The notes beneath the pieces are model-generated. The model was not told the DNA's origin and did not search any database. It saw only the letters and a program-made list of their open reading frames with translations. The position numbers and the translations under genes are program-made. From positions 1 to 64,000 of the forward strand of contig JBEVVS010000036.1 in assembly GCA_040507005.1 (NCBI GenBank): a stretch of DNA of 64,000 nt, in the 5' to 3' direction. Within the stretch, counting starts at the first letter, position 1, and each line of letters starts with the position of its first letter. The stretch comes from Thiodiazotropha sp040507005. GTDB lineage: Bacteria; Pseudomonadota; Gammaproteobacteria; Chromatiales; Chromatiaceae. Shown here one piece after another: positions 26,307 through 34,768 of the stretch.

Positions 26307-26984
26307 ATGTTACAATTCCGGAATATGCAACTCTTGCCACTCTTCCCTTCCACTGTCGTGATAGTCACTGCCACCGATGAGATGTGGACGAAACCCCTGT
26401 GCGCCGAAGAAGAGCAATTGATTGAGGGAAGCGTTGCAAAGCGTCAAAGGGAGTTTCGGGCTGGCCGCCATGCCGCCCATACAGCCCTGAGACAACTGGA
26501 TGCCCCGAATGGCCCCTTGTTACGCGGCGAAAAACGTCAACCGATCTGGCCGAATGGGTATATCGGCAGCATTAGCCACTGTAATGACAACTGCATCGCC
26601 GCCTGTGCGATTGCGGGCGAGATCGCCGGTCTGGGCATAGATGTCGAGCCCCTCGAACCCCTAAAGCCGGGAATTGCCCGCTATATCGATACCGATGAGG
26701 AGAAGGCATTCATGCAACGTCATAAGGATTTGCCGCCACGCTTGATTTTCAGCGCCAAGGAGAGCCTATACAAATGTTACTACCCCTTGGTGGAGCGCTT
26801 TTTCGGCTTTCAGTCGGTCACTTTGGATATCGACATCTCGCGGCAGCGGTTTCAGTTCAGGCCTAGTAGGGAATGCAGGATTGAGTTCCCGCAAAATCTA
26901 CACTTTCATGGCCGCTACCTGATGACACAGACTCACCTCTTTACAAGTTGTTATCTGACTCACGCCGGGGCAGAGATTGACTAA
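26307..26984 (+). CDS. 4'-phosphopantetheinyl transferase (EntD/Sfp-like)
   Basis: Transfers phosphopantetheine from coenzyme A to a Ser on carrier proteins. The 225-residue protein has EntD-type motifs: the RQREFRAGRHAAHTAL segment, GSISHCND near residue 90, the magnesium-binding GIDVEPLEP near 112 and FSAKESLYKCYYPL near 150. No polyketide or non-ribosomal synthetase is in the window, so its client carrier is elsewhere. It may also serve as the cell's general transferase. An ATG at 26325 is an alternative start. It is divergent from the EamA gene. Confidence 0.9.
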   Translation: MLQFRNMQLLPLFPSTVVIVTATDEMWTKPLCAEEEQLIEGSVAKRQREFRAGRHAAHTALRQLDAPNGPLLRGEKRQPIWPNGYIGSISHCNDNCIAACAIAGEIAGLGIDVEPLEPLKPGIARYIDTDEEKAFMQRHKDLPPRLIFSAKESLYKCYYPLVERFFGFQSVTLDIDISRQRFQFRPSRECRIEFPQNLHFHGRYLMTQTHLFTSCYLTHAGAEID

Positions 26985-26991
26985 ACAGTGC

Positions 26992-27495
26992 CTAGGTTTT
27001 CCCCATCAGCACAGAGACACCTGTGGCGGTCCAGCGTTCACCGCCCACCGTCGGTTTTCCGCTGTTGTTCCAGAGTTCGGCGGCCTGCTCAGAAGAGATG
27101 GCATTGACCTTCAATTCAACCGCCTCCCGAGAAAGGGCCCCGATATAGCGTTCTTTTCCCACCATATCGATTAGATCGGAATAATCCAGCACGCGACTGG
27201 CTTCCTGATTCAGCATGTCGAGGACATCGTCCACATGATTAACTTCAATGAGTTCTACGGCACGCTTCTCCATCGCATCTTGCTCTGCCTTGGCGCGTTG
27301 AGTCTGCAGGAGAATCAACTCTCCCTTGCGAAACATATCTTCATCCCAGGTCTCAATCGCCAGGCGTACCGATTGAGTGGCAAGATGGGGAAAATCCCGG
27401 GTAATGCGACGCAAGTGCCCTAGCGCCTCTCTTGCGGCAAATACAACCTCATACTCTTGGTCTTCGATCTCTATGATTTCCAATTCATCGCTCAT
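26992..27495 (-). CDS. Conserved-looking acidic protein of unknown function
   Basis: Unrecognised. The 167-residue protein is soluble, acidic at the N-terminus (MSDELEIIEIEDQEYE) and mainly helical, with two helix-rich parts and a Gly-containing tail ending VLMGKT. No catalytic motif, signal peptide or membrane segment is visible. Codon use resembles the neighbours, so it is probably a real gene. It is convergent with the phosphopantetheinyl transferase gene (7-base gap) and divergent from queD. Confidence 0.6.
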   Translation of the reverse strand: MSDELEIIEIEDQEYEVVFAAREALGHLRRITRDFPHLATQSVRLAIETWDEDMFRKGELILLQTQRAKAEQDAMEKRAVELIEVNHVDDVLDMLNQEASRVLDYSDLIDMVGKERYIGALSREAVELKVNAISSEQAAELWNNSGKPTVGGERWTATGVSVLMGKT

Positions 27496-27635
27496 GACTA
27501 GACATACCCCTCAACCTATTAGGCTTTAGCGGCATCAGGCATAATTCCTTTACAATCACTGGCAGCCCACCAAACCTGGCCTTATACTGGCCCCCTTTCG
27601 TTAAGACCTGGTAACACCAAGAGAAAGTTCACAAC

Positions 27636-28055
27636 ATGTACGCAGTCAGCAAAGATATCCACTTCTGTTATGGTCACCGGTTACTCAACCATCAGGGGAA
27701 GTGCCGTCATCTCCATGGTCATAATGCAAAGGCCGTCATCCGCCTGGAGGCAGAACGACTCGATGCCTTGGGTATGGTCTGTGATTTTTCCCATATCGGT
27801 GACTATGTGAAGCAGTGGATCGATCAGACCCTGGATCACAATATGCTGCTGCATAAGGATGATCCGGTCCTGCCCCTGTTACAGCAGGCAGGTGAATCAG
27901 TTTTCGTGATGCAGACAAACCCCACCGCGGAGAATATCGCCCAGTTGATTTTCGAATATGTGGAAGCCGGCGGTTTTCCAGTAGTAGAGGTTGCAATCTA
28001 CGAAACAGACAGCGCACTGGCCAGTTATGCGCGGACCCCATCGACAGACACCTAA
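27636..28055 (+). CDS. queD: 6-carboxytetrahydropterin synthase / PTPS family protein
   Basis: Likely converts dihydroneopterin triphosphate to 6-carboxytetrahydropterin, the second step of queuosine and deazapurine synthesis. The 139-residue protein has the zinc-binding and catalytic block CRHLHGHNAKAVI, in which Cys and the HxH pair are present, plus an earlier His in FCYGHRL. The conserved PTAENIAQLIFEYV lies near residue 98 and an acidic YETDSALASY near the end. queC and queE are not adjacent. A pterin synthase role of another type cannot be excluded. Confidence 0.87.
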   Translation: MYAVSKDIHFCYGHRLLNHQGKCRHLHGHNAKAVIRLEAERLDALGMVCDFSHIGDYVKQWIDQTLDHNMLLHKDDPVLPLLQQAGESVFVMQTNPTAENIAQLIFEYVEAGGFPVVEVAIYETDSALASYARTPSTDT

Positions 28056-28133
28056 CGCCTCTCCCATGCACAAATCACGCTATTGATCGTTAAAAACGTC
28101 CGCTCAGATTGGGATCACCCAGAATCAGGCAGC

Positions 28134-28160
28134 CCCGACAGCAGGGGCTTTGCTGTCGGG
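28134..28160. terminator. Hairpin between queD and amtB
   Basis: Perfect 10-base-pair stem (28134-28143 with 28151-28160) and a 7-base loop in the 190-base convergent gap. No T-run follows on either strand, so it is a possible transcript end rather than a clear intrinsic terminator. Confidence 0.45.
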
Positions 28161-28245
28161 TCTCCGGGAAAGATTATCGGTACGGATCGCGCCAATGATC
28201 AGGAGTTGACGGAAACCAGGTCAACGACTGACGCTACATGACAGA

Positions 28246-29559
28246 TCAGCTGATTTCGTTATAGCCCCGCTCTTCATGCAGCACGATATCCAGGCCCTCG
28301 ATCTCCTGCTCCTTGTCGACACGTAATCCCAACAGGGCATCCACCACTTTCAGGATGACAAAGGTTGCCACGGCGGTAAACGCTACGGTTGCCAGGACGC
28401 CTATCATCTGCACATAGACCTGGCCACCCATGCTTTCGATACCATCGGCAAAACCATAACCGGAAAAGACCCCCAGGGAGGTCGAGGAGAACACACCCGC
28501 GAGTAGGGTACCGAGTATGCCGCCGACACCGTGCACAGGAAAAACGTCGAGGGAGTCATCGATCTTCAACACCTGCTTCAGATAGTTGGTGGCGGAAAAG
28601 CAGAGAGCCCCCGCTAACAGACCGATCACCAGCGCCCCTGCCGGACCCACAAAACCGGATGCGGGGGTGATCGTGCCCAATCCGGCCACCATACCGGTCA
28701 CCGCACCCAAGGCGCTGGGTTTGCCGAACTTGATCCATTCCCGCACCAGCCAGGTCATGGCGCCGGTGGCAGCAGAGATATGCGTCACCAGCATCGCCAT
28801 CGCGGCATTGCCATCAGCCGCGAGGGCGCTGCCGCCATTGAAACCGAACCATCCGACCCAAAGCATACCGGCGCCGGCGATGGTCATGGTCATGTTGTGG
28901 GGCATCATAGAAGCGGTGCCAAAGCCATTGCGGGGCCCCAACACCATGGCAGCCACCAGGGCCGCAACACCAGCGGTAATGTGGACCACGGTACCACCGG
29001 CGAAGTCATACAGACCCATACTGCCCAACCAGCCGCCGCCCCAGACCCAATGGGTGATCGGCACGTAGACCACAAACAGCCAGAGCGCACTGAACAGCAG
29101 CATGGAGGAGAACCGCATGCGCTCGGCAAACCCCCCCACGATCAAGGCGGGGGTGATAATGGCAAAGGTCATCTGGAACAGCATGAACAGGGATTCCGGA
29201 ATGTCTCCTGAGAGGGTCTCCCGTCCGATACCCGCCATCAGCACCTTGCTGAAGTCACCCAGCCAGGCGTTACCCTCACCAAAGGCCAGGCTGTAGCCCG
29301 CAATCAACCAAAGAATGGAAACCATGCCGGCGATGGCGAAACACTGCATAAGCACGGATAGCACGTTCTTGGTTCTCACCAGCCCGCCATAGAACATGGC
29401 CAGACCCGGCAGGGTCATGAAAAGCACCAATGCGGTAGAGGCCATGATCCAGCCGGTATTCGCACCGTTCAGTGAGACATCTTCCGCCAGGCAGATTCCC
29501 GGCATCAATAGTACAGCTGTCAGCAATCCGCTGACCTTTTTGTTTTTACTACTAAGCAT
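28246..29559 (-). CDS. amtB: Ammonium transporter (Amt family)
   Basis: Inner-membrane trimeric channel for ammonium uptake. The 437-residue protein has an N-terminal signal-like segment and 11 membrane helices with the family hallmarks GLAMFYGGLVRTKNVLS, the pore motif WVWGGGWL, DFAGGTVVHITAGVAALVAA and FPVHGVGGILGTLLAGVF. The last supplies one of the twin pore His residues. No glnK gene lies next to it, which is unusual because glnK-amtB is normally paired. A sigma-54 promoter was looked for upstream and not found convincingly. Confidence 0.95.
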   Translation of the reverse strand: MLSSKNKKVSGLLTAVLLMPGICLAEDVSLNGANTGWIMASTALVLFMTLPGLAMFYGGLVRTKNVLSVLMQCFAIAGMVSILWLIAGYSLAFGEGNAWLGDFSKVLMAGIGRETLSGDIPESLFMLFQMTFAIITPALIVGGFAERMRFSSMLLFSALWLFVVYVPITHWVWGGGWLGSMGLYDFAGGTVVHITAGVAALVAAMVLGPRNGFGTASMMPHNMTMTIAGAGMLWVGWFGFNGGSALAADGNAAMAMLVTHISAATGAMTWLVREWIKFGKPSALGAVTGMVAGLGTITPASGFVGPAGALVIGLLAGALCFSATNYLKQVLKIDDSLDVFPVHGVGGILGTLLAGVFSSTSLGVFSGYGFADGIESMGGQVYVQMIGVLATVAFTAVATFVILKVVDALLGLRVDKEQEIEGLDIVLHEERGYNEIS

Positions 29560-29775
29560 GGTTTCCCCTCAACACTGTCAAAGCTTGTTTTTTGCCCCTG
29601 CCCATCAAATCAAGCGATGCATTTTAAGTGAAATGGAAGAAAATTACTTAATTTTAATTTCTTCTGTGAATACGGTGCCTTAGATCCTGGCTATTCTGCT
29701 CAAGTTATTGAAATTAAAGCCGATAGAGTTCACATATCATGTTATTTTACAAAATTATATGACGAATTTACTTGA

Positions 29776-29797
29776 TATATAAGAAATCGCTTATATA
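29776..29797. promoter_or_regulatory. Inverted repeat upstream of the gene at 29843
   Basis: TATATAAG and CTTATATA form a perfect 8-base inverted repeat around a 6-base spacer, 45 bases before the downstream start codon. It could be an operator, but AT-rich promoter regions often contain such repeats by chance. Confidence 0.3.
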
Positions 29798-29842
29798 ATT
29801 TATCTAGTAATTATTGGGGTTTTTTGGGAAGATAGCCAGGCC

Positions 29843-30754
29843 ATGAGCAAGCTGTTTAAGGACTTCGAGAAAAGCAATCCAATGAATCAGGAGGTTTTAC
29901 CCTTCAGGATCGACGGTGTCGAACAGCTTTCCACCCTGGCTCAGGACGAGTCCTGCAAGATCATCAAGCAGTACTTCGACTACCTGGAGTCGATGCTAGG
30001 TCGCAATCACAATGAAATTGACATTGTTCAGTTGCGCGAAATACTGACCGAAATTTCCAGTTTTATCCGCTCTGAAAAGACCCAGATCAAGGATGACGGC
30101 TACATGCGTATGCTCAACCGTCTGACCACGATCTATGCCAAAGGTATCCGCTTAGAGAACGACAAGGCCTTTACCGGGACCGCTGTCAATTTCGCCGATA
30201 TCATGAATACCGTCAGCCAGTCCTACGCCGGCTACGATTATAGAGAGCCCGTTGGCCTGATGCTGCACTACATGAACAGACTCTTCAACGAACGTGAAGA
30301 GAGCTGGCTTGAGGTGTATGAACACTTAATGGCCATGCCCGACTCCCACGTTCTGCAAATGCTCAAGGAGCAGCACCTGCAGGAGATCAAAAACTGGGTG
30401 GAAGAGGGAGTCGACAATCTGTTCGCGATCTGGGATGAACAACTGGATGTAATCTCCAATCTCAGCAACGAGATATATCTGCTGGACAAAGAGATTCTTG
30501 AAGTCAGCAAGCAGTTGCGAATGAACCGGCTTAGTGCGGCTGCTCCCAACATTATCTACCTTAGAGACGTCTATCTCCGCCAGGAGCTGGACAAATTGCG
30601 GCAAAATCGTCTGGAACTCGACGCGGCCCGGGATGGGAAACTCGAATTGGCCAACCTGCTGGATGAGAACATCCACGAGTTCGGGAATAGGCTGACCGAG
30701 ATCAGACGCTGCACCCAGATTCAGCTTGTCTGGGACAAGGCTGCTGAAACCTGA
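29843..30754 (+). CDS. Helical protein of unknown function
   Basis: Unrecognised. The 303-residue protein is soluble and almost entirely helical, with acidic, leucine-rich amphipathic stretches (e.g. about residues 50-95, 195-230 and 245-300) that suggest coiled coils. No enzyme motif, signal peptide or membrane segment is visible. It stands alone between amtB and the tRNA, has a promoter-like AT-rich upstream region and ends before a strong bidirectional terminator. A structural or regulatory role is possible but not shown. Confidence 0.65.
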   Translation: MSKLFKDFEKSNPMNQEVLPFRIDGVEQLSTLAQDESCKIIKQYFDYLESMLGRNHNEIDIVQLREILTEISSFIRSEKTQIKDDGYMRMLNRLTTIYAKGIRLENDKAFTGTAVNFADIMNTVSQSYAGYDYREPVGLMLHYMNRLFNEREESWLEVYEHLMAMPDSHVLQMLKEQHLQEIKNWVEEGVDNLFAIWDEQLDVISNLSNEIYLLDKEILEVSKQLRMNRLSAAAPNIIYLRDVYLRQELDKLRQNRLELDAARDGKLELANLLDENIHEFGNRLTEIRRCTQIQLVWDKAAET

Positions 30755-30785
30755 CCCAAAGCGACTGTCAGAGATACTTAGACTG

Positions 30786-30814
30786 AAAAGGCCTGACGAG
30801 TGTCAGGCCTTTTT
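30786..30814. terminator. Bidirectional intrinsic terminator
   Basis: A 12-base-pair stem (30786-30797 with 30802-30813) and GAGT loop are followed by Ts on the plus strand. On the minus strand the same stem is also followed by a T-run because its outer pairs are A-T. It serves both the gene at 29843 and the tRNA-Met arriving from the other side. Confidence 0.85.
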
Positions 30815-30819
30815 GCATT

Positions 30820-30896
30820 TGGTAGCAAGGGGCAGATTCGAACTGCCGACCCCAGCATTATGAGTGCTGTGCTCTAACCAACTGAGCTACCTTGCC
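30820..30896 (-). tRNA. tRNA-Met (CAT), elongator type
   Basis: A 77-base cloverleaf on the minus strand. It has a seven-base acceptor stem (GGCAAGG with CCTTGCT, first pair G-U), a D-arm GCTCAGTTGGTTAGAGC and an anticodon stem CAGCA/TGCTG around CTCATAA, giving anticodon CAT. The T-arm is GGCAGTTCGAATCTGCC and the CCA end is encoded. Similarity to E. coli elongator tRNA-Met (TTAGAGCAC, variable loop GGGTC) favours elongator Met over the lysidine-modified tRNA-Ile. ychF begins about 1.1 kb upstream and ends 54 bases before this tRNA on the same strand. Confidence 0.93.
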
Positions 30897-30950
30897 AGAA
30901 GCTGTTATGAAGGGCGTGGAATATACTGTTGCCATACTCCCCTGTCAATA

Positions 30951-32042
30951 TCAGACGTTGAAACGGAAGTGGATCACATCCCCATCCTTCACTACGTATT
31001 CCTTACCCTCAGAACGTAGCTTACCTGCTTCTCTGGCCCCCTGCTCCCCTTTGCAGTTGACAAAATCCTCATAGGCCACCACTTCGGCGCGGATAAAGCC
31101 CCGTTCGAAATCGGTATGGATCACCCCCGCCGCCTGGGGTGCCGTGGCACTCTCAGGTATGGTCCAAGCCCTGACCTCTTTTTCGCCGGCGGTAAAGTAG
31201 GTTTCAAGACCCAACAAGGTGTAACCGGCCCTGACAACCCGGTTCAAACCCGGCTCATCCAGTCCCAAATCAGCCAGAAACTCGCCCCGCTCGTCTTCGT
31301 CCAACTCCACAATCTCCGCCTCGATGGCAGCGCAAACAGGGACCACCTCCGCGCCTTCACTGGCCGCCAATGCGGTTAATGCATCCAGATGGGGATTATC
31401 CTCAAAACCATCTTCCGCCACATTGGCAATGTAGAGTACCGGCTTGATGGTGAGCAGAAACAGATCCCGCAACTCCGCCCTTTCATCATCGTCCATGGCC
31501 ATGCTGCGCACCGGTTTGGCACTGTTCAAATGATCCCGCACCCTCTCCAGCAAGGCCTTGCGCGCCAAGACTTTCTTATCACCGGTCTTGGCCTGCCTGA
31601 GGCTCTTCTCCAGCGCCTTCTCCACCGATTCCAGATCGGCCAATCCCAGTTCGGTGTTGATGACTTCCACATCGCTGACCGGATCGACCCGGCCGGCCAC
31701 ATGCACCACGTCCCCATCCTCAAAACAGCGCACCACCTGCGCGATAGCATCGGTTTCACGGATATTGGCGAGAAATTTGTTCCCCAGCCCCTCCCCCTTG
31801 GAAGCCCCGGCGACCAGCCCGGCAATGTCCACGAATTGCATACTGGTGGGTATCACCGCCTGGGGATTGACGATGGCGGCGATCACATCCAGGCGATGGT
31901 CGGGCAGGGGCACCACGCCCACATTGGGATCGATGGTGCAAAAGGGGTAGTTTTCCGCAGCAATAGTGGCCTTGGTCAAGGCATTGAACAGGGTTGATTT
32001 ACCGACATTCGGCAGACCCACGATACCGCATTTGAATCCCAT
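30951..32042 (-). CDS. ychF: Ribosome-associated ATPase YchF (Obg family)
   Basis: Obg-like P-loop ATPase that binds ribosomes and modulates stress responses. The 363-residue protein starts MGFKCGIVGLPNVGKSTLFNAL (Walker A at residues 8-16), has the switch region DIAGLVAGASKGEGLGNKFL near 70 and ends in a TGS domain (FTAGEKEVRAWTI near 288). The usual G4 motif NKxD is replaced by NVAE, which explains the ATP preference of the family. pth, its common neighbour, is absent here. Confidence 0.96.
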   Translation of the reverse strand: MGFKCGIVGLPNVGKSTLFNALTKATIAAENYPFCTIDPNVGVVPLPDHRLDVIAAIVNPQAVIPTSMQFVDIAGLVAGASKGEGLGNKFLANIRETDAIAQVVRCFEDGDVVHVAGRVDPVSDVEVINTELGLADLESVEKALEKSLRQAKTGDKKVLARKALLERVRDHLNSAKPVRSMAMDDDERAELRDLFLLTIKPVLYIANVAEDGFEDNPHLDALTALAASEGAEVVPVCAAIEAEIVELDEDERGEFLADLGLDEPGLNRVVRAGYTLLGLETYFTAGEKEVRAWTIPESATAPQAAGVIHTDFERGFIRAEVVAYEDFVNCKGEQGAREAGKLRSEGKEYVVKDGDVIHFRFNV

Positions 32043-32101
32043 CTAGAACGACCCCTGGAAAAAAGGGGCAAGCATACCGGAAAGGCGGGCTGATGCCAAA
32101 G

Positions 32102-32407
32102 CTACTGAATAACGAACAATTTACCGAAATTGGCTATTCGCAGCACATCCTGTACTGCCTCGTTACCGTTTTTAAGTATCACGCCATTGCTGCCGGCAGC
32201 ACTGTGTTCGCGGAGTTGCAACAGCATACCCATGGCGGAGCTGTCCAGATATTCCGCATTGGTCAGATCAACCACAAAGCTCTTCTCACCCTTTGGAAAG
32301 GCTTTATAGGCCTGCATGAACTCCTGATGGGTGGAAAAATCAAATCGACCGGAGATGACAATGGTCACGCTCTTTTCGTCAGGGGAAAGCTCACTGGATA
32401 TGGACAT
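32102..32407 (-). CDS. STAS-domain protein (anti-sigma factor antagonist-like)
   Basis: Single STAS domain of 101 residues, like SpoIIAA and related switch proteins. The phosphorylatable serine lies in the motif NAEYLDSSAMGMLLQLREH near residue 57. A strong AAGGAGG site precedes the start. Such proteins are normally paired with a serine kinase/anti-sigma factor and a PP2C phosphatase, but neither is adjacent. It lies between a ParA-type ATPase gene (57-base gap upstream) and ychF (59 bases downstream). Confidence 0.88.
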   Translation of the reverse strand: MSISSELSPDEKSVTIVISGRFDFSTHQEFMQAYKAFPKGEKSFVVDLTNAEYLDSSAMGMLLQLREHSAAGSNGVILKNGNEAVQDVLRIANFGKLFVIQ

Positions 32408-32463
32408 GGTACCTCCTTATCACTTTATACATGTTCTAGATAGCGTCAAAATCAGGCCAAGCT

Positions 32464-33219
32464 TTACCCGGCATCGCGCTCGATCAATTCTGTGGCCAGG
32501 GCCTGAAACTCCTTCGCCGACTGACTGCCGGGCTTATACTCGAAGATGGTACGCCCGATACCAGGGCACTCGGCAATCACCGCTGCTTCCCGTATCGGGG
32601 TAGGGATCAACTGATCGGAAAAATGGCTCTCCAACTTGCGGGCAACCTCTTTACAGAGTCGCCTGCGGGGAAAGAAACGGTTCAAGGCAATCCAGGTACG
32701 CAGTGGCTTGTTCAAATAGGGTTCGAACTTCTTTAGGGTGAGCATCATCTTGGCCAGGCCATTCAACGACATGTGATCACCGCCCACCGGTATCACTGCT
32801 TCATCGGCGGCAAAGATTGCATTCGCCACCAGTAATCCTGACGATGGCGGACAATCGAACAGGACAAAGGCCTGATCATCCAACGCCCCATCCAATGCCT
32901 GTTTCAGCAGCTGGGCCCTCGATGCACCACCGTCATGCAGATGCTCGATCTCCTGCAGGTGCTCACCTGCAGGTATCAATGTCAGCATATCCCTGATGCC
33001 CTGTTTCACCGACGCGGGATCCTGCGCCTTGAGCATCACCTGATCGATCCCCTTCGCAGGTGCGCGAAAGATGCCGTAACTGGAGGCCAGCTGCCCTTGG
33101 GGGTCCAGGTCGATCACGGTCACCCGATGACCGGCAAGGGCCAGGGCATGTCCCAAATTGGTGGTAATCGTGGTCTTTCCCACACCACCTTTTTGATTAA
33201 TCAACGCAATACGTCGCAT
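32464..33219 (-). CDS. ParA/MinD-type ATPase
   Basis: Deviant Walker A ATPase involved in positioning cell structures or replicons. The 251-residue protein begins RRIALINQKGGVGKTTITTNL, has the Walker A' motif DLDPQGQLASSYG near residue 38 and a FDCPPSSGLLVANAI segment near 122. There is no adjacent parB or centromere-like repeat. In the chromosomal setting next to a STAS protein, a role in polar localisation (as for chemotaxis ParC-type proteins) is one possibility. It is divergent from the L,D-transpeptidase gene. Confidence 0.87.
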   Translation of the reverse strand: MRRIALINQKGGVGKTTITTNLGHALALAGHRVTVIDLDPQGQLASSYGIFRAPAKGIDQVMLKAQDPASVKQGIRDMLTLIPAGEHLQEIEHLHDGGASRAQLLKQALDGALDDQAFVLFDCPPSSGLLVANAIFAADEAVIPVGGDHMSLNGLAKMMLTLKKFEPYLNKPLRTWIALNRFFPRRRLCKEVARKLESHFSDQLIPTPIREAAVIAECPGIGRTIFEYKPGSQSAKEFQALATELIERDAG

Positions 33220-33484
33220 GCCTGCCTGTCCATTAGGGATCGAGATCCTGCTTGGTCCGCGCGGACTCTATACATCAGAGGTTCTTGATCTTTAAAGAAA
33301 AATACCAATATTAAAAAAACTATCGACAATCAAAACCAATTCTTTAGAAGCCCCTAGGCAATGTAATTTCAGGAACTGCATAGCGAAACACACAATTCAT
33401 CGGCCCCAGGATGGGAACGACACCATATTTCTCAACCAAAACAGTCGATCCTCAGGTAAACTAGGAACTGTTACCGCCAAGATT

Positions 33485-34417
33485 ATGCCATTGAATTTGT
33501 TACTAACATTGTTGCTCCTCGTGAGTATGCTCGGAAGCGCACAGGCCGTCACCCTCGATCTGCCACCAGAGGGTGATGACGTCGTGGGCAAGATCTTCGT
33601 GCTGACCACCCGCTATGAGGAGACATTCTCCGATATCGCACGCATCTACGACATCGGTTATCGCCAGATGGTAGCGGCCAACCCCGAGGTGGACCCCTGG
33701 TTGCCGGGAGAAGGTTCGGAAGTCGTCATACCCCAACAGTACGTCCTGCCACCGGGTCCCCGCGAGGGCATTGTCATCAACCTGGCGGAACTGCGCCTCT
33801 ACTACTTTCCCAAAGATCGTCCCGTGGTCATCACCTACCCGATAGGAATAGGTCGTGAAGGGTGGAGCACGCCAACCGGAGAGACCTCGGTTATCGGTAA
33901 AAAAAAGGACCCGAGCTGGACCGTTCCCAAATCGATCCTGAAAGAGCACGAAGAGGATGGAGATCCCCTGCCACCCATTGTGCCACCCGGGCCCGAGAAT
34001 CCACTGGGAAATCGTGCCATCTACCTGGGTATGAATGGTTATCTGCTACACGGCACCAACAAGCCCTATGGCGTTGGCATGCGGGTCAGTCACGGTTGTA
34101 TCCGTCTCTACCCTGAAAATGTCGAACAATTTTTTGAAGAGGTTGAAGTAGGCATTCCTGTCAGGATCATCGATAAACCCTTTAAGGCCGGCTGGCTGAA
34201 GGGTGAGCTCTTCGTCCAGGTCCATCCTCCCCTGGTTGAGTATGTGGAGGAGCGAGGCAACAACTACACCGAACTGGTGAATGCGGTGGTCCGCAAGCTG
34301 GGTGAGGATCAGCGCAGACCGGATTGGGATCAGCTACACAGCTTCATTGAACAGAAGACCGGTATCCCCATGCCCCTCTACCTATGGCTAGAGCATGCGG
34401 TCGCAGATGGCAATTAA
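33485..34417 (+). CDS. L,D-transpeptidase (ErfK/YbiS/YkuD family)
   Basis: Periplasmic enzyme that makes 3-3 crosslinks in peptidoglycan or attaches a Lpp-type lipoprotein to it. The 310-residue protein has a signal peptide (MPLNLLLTLLLLVSMLGSAQA), a LysM-like region (about 38-88) and a YkuD domain. The catalytic block is HGT (His189) and SHGCIRLYP (His203, Cys205). The gene for an alanine-zipper lipoprotein lies 81 bases away on the opposite strand, which fits an Lpp-anchoring role, though this is an inference. Confidence 0.92.
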   Translation: MPLNLLLTLLLLVSMLGSAQAVTLDLPPEGDDVVGKIFVLTTRYEETFSDIARIYDIGYRQMVAANPEVDPWLPGEGSEVVIPQQYVLPPGPREGIVINLAELRLYYFPKDRPVVITYPIGIGREGWSTPTGETSVIGKKKDPSWTVPKSILKEHEEDGDPLPPIVPPGPENPLGNRAIYLGMNGYLLHGTNKPYGVGMRVSHGCIRLYPENVEQFFEEVEVGIPVRIIDKPFKAGWLKGELFVQVHPPLVEYVEERGNNYTELVNAVVRKLGEDQRRPDWDQLHSFIEQKTGIPMPLYLWLEHAVADGN

Positions 34418-34420
34418 AAA

Positions 34421-34453
34421 AAACCCCGACAGGCAATCAGCTTGTCGGGGTTT
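34421..34453. terminator. Terminator between the transpeptidase and lipoprotein genes
   Basis: Stem of 14 positions (34421-34434 with 34440-34453, one mismatch) made of AAACCCCGACA and its complement. It is flanked by A and T runs, so it can act in both directions between the two convergent genes. Confidence 0.8.
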
Positions 34454-34498
34454 CATTAAACCCATGTAATATGGGTTTTAGTGTCGATCAGACAGGAC

Positions 34499-34768
34499 TT
34501 ATTTAGCCATTGCCTTCTCTGACATGCGGCCACAACGCTCGCTACAAGCTTCAGCGGCATCTTTGGCCGAGTTAGCGGCCTTCAGCGCAGCATCAGCAGT
34601 ACCTTGTGCGGTAGCAGCATCCAGCTGTGCCTCTTTGGCAGCTTTCATGGCAGCATCGGCTGCAGCCTGGGCGTTGGCGACGTCTTCTTGCAGACCGTTA
34701 GACGCACAACCTGCGAACAATCCGACAGTAAGAATCATTGCGGCGGTTTTCATGATGGTGGTTTTCAT
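34499..34768 (-). CDS. Alanine-zipper lipoprotein (Lpp/OprI-like)
   Basis: Small outer-membrane lipoprotein. The 89-residue precursor has a signal peptide with lipobox LFAGC (Cys at position 21). An alanine-rich heptad helix (DAAMKAAKEAQLDAATAQGTADAALKAA) resembles the trimeric zipper of Lpp and OprI. It ends MSEKAMAK with a terminal Lys like the residue that Lpp uses for attachment to peptidoglycan. Two Cys in ACSERCGR near the end are unusual for Lpp. The convergent neighbour encodes an L,D-transpeptidase, the enzyme class that makes this attachment. Confidence 0.85.
   Translation of the reverse strand: MKTTIMKTAAMILTVGLFAGCASNGLQEDVANAQAAADAAMKAAKEAQLDAATAQGTADAALKAANSAKDAAEACSERCGRMSEKAMAK

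Noticed and set aside
29560..29842. Sigma-54 promoter for amtB
   Set aside because: No GG-N10-GC arrangement with a convincing surrounding consensus was found on the minus strand.
30820..30896. Lysidine-type tRNA-Ile (CAT)
   Set aside because: The D-arm, variable loop and anticodon stem resemble elongator tRNA-Met more closely; a trained classifier would settle it.
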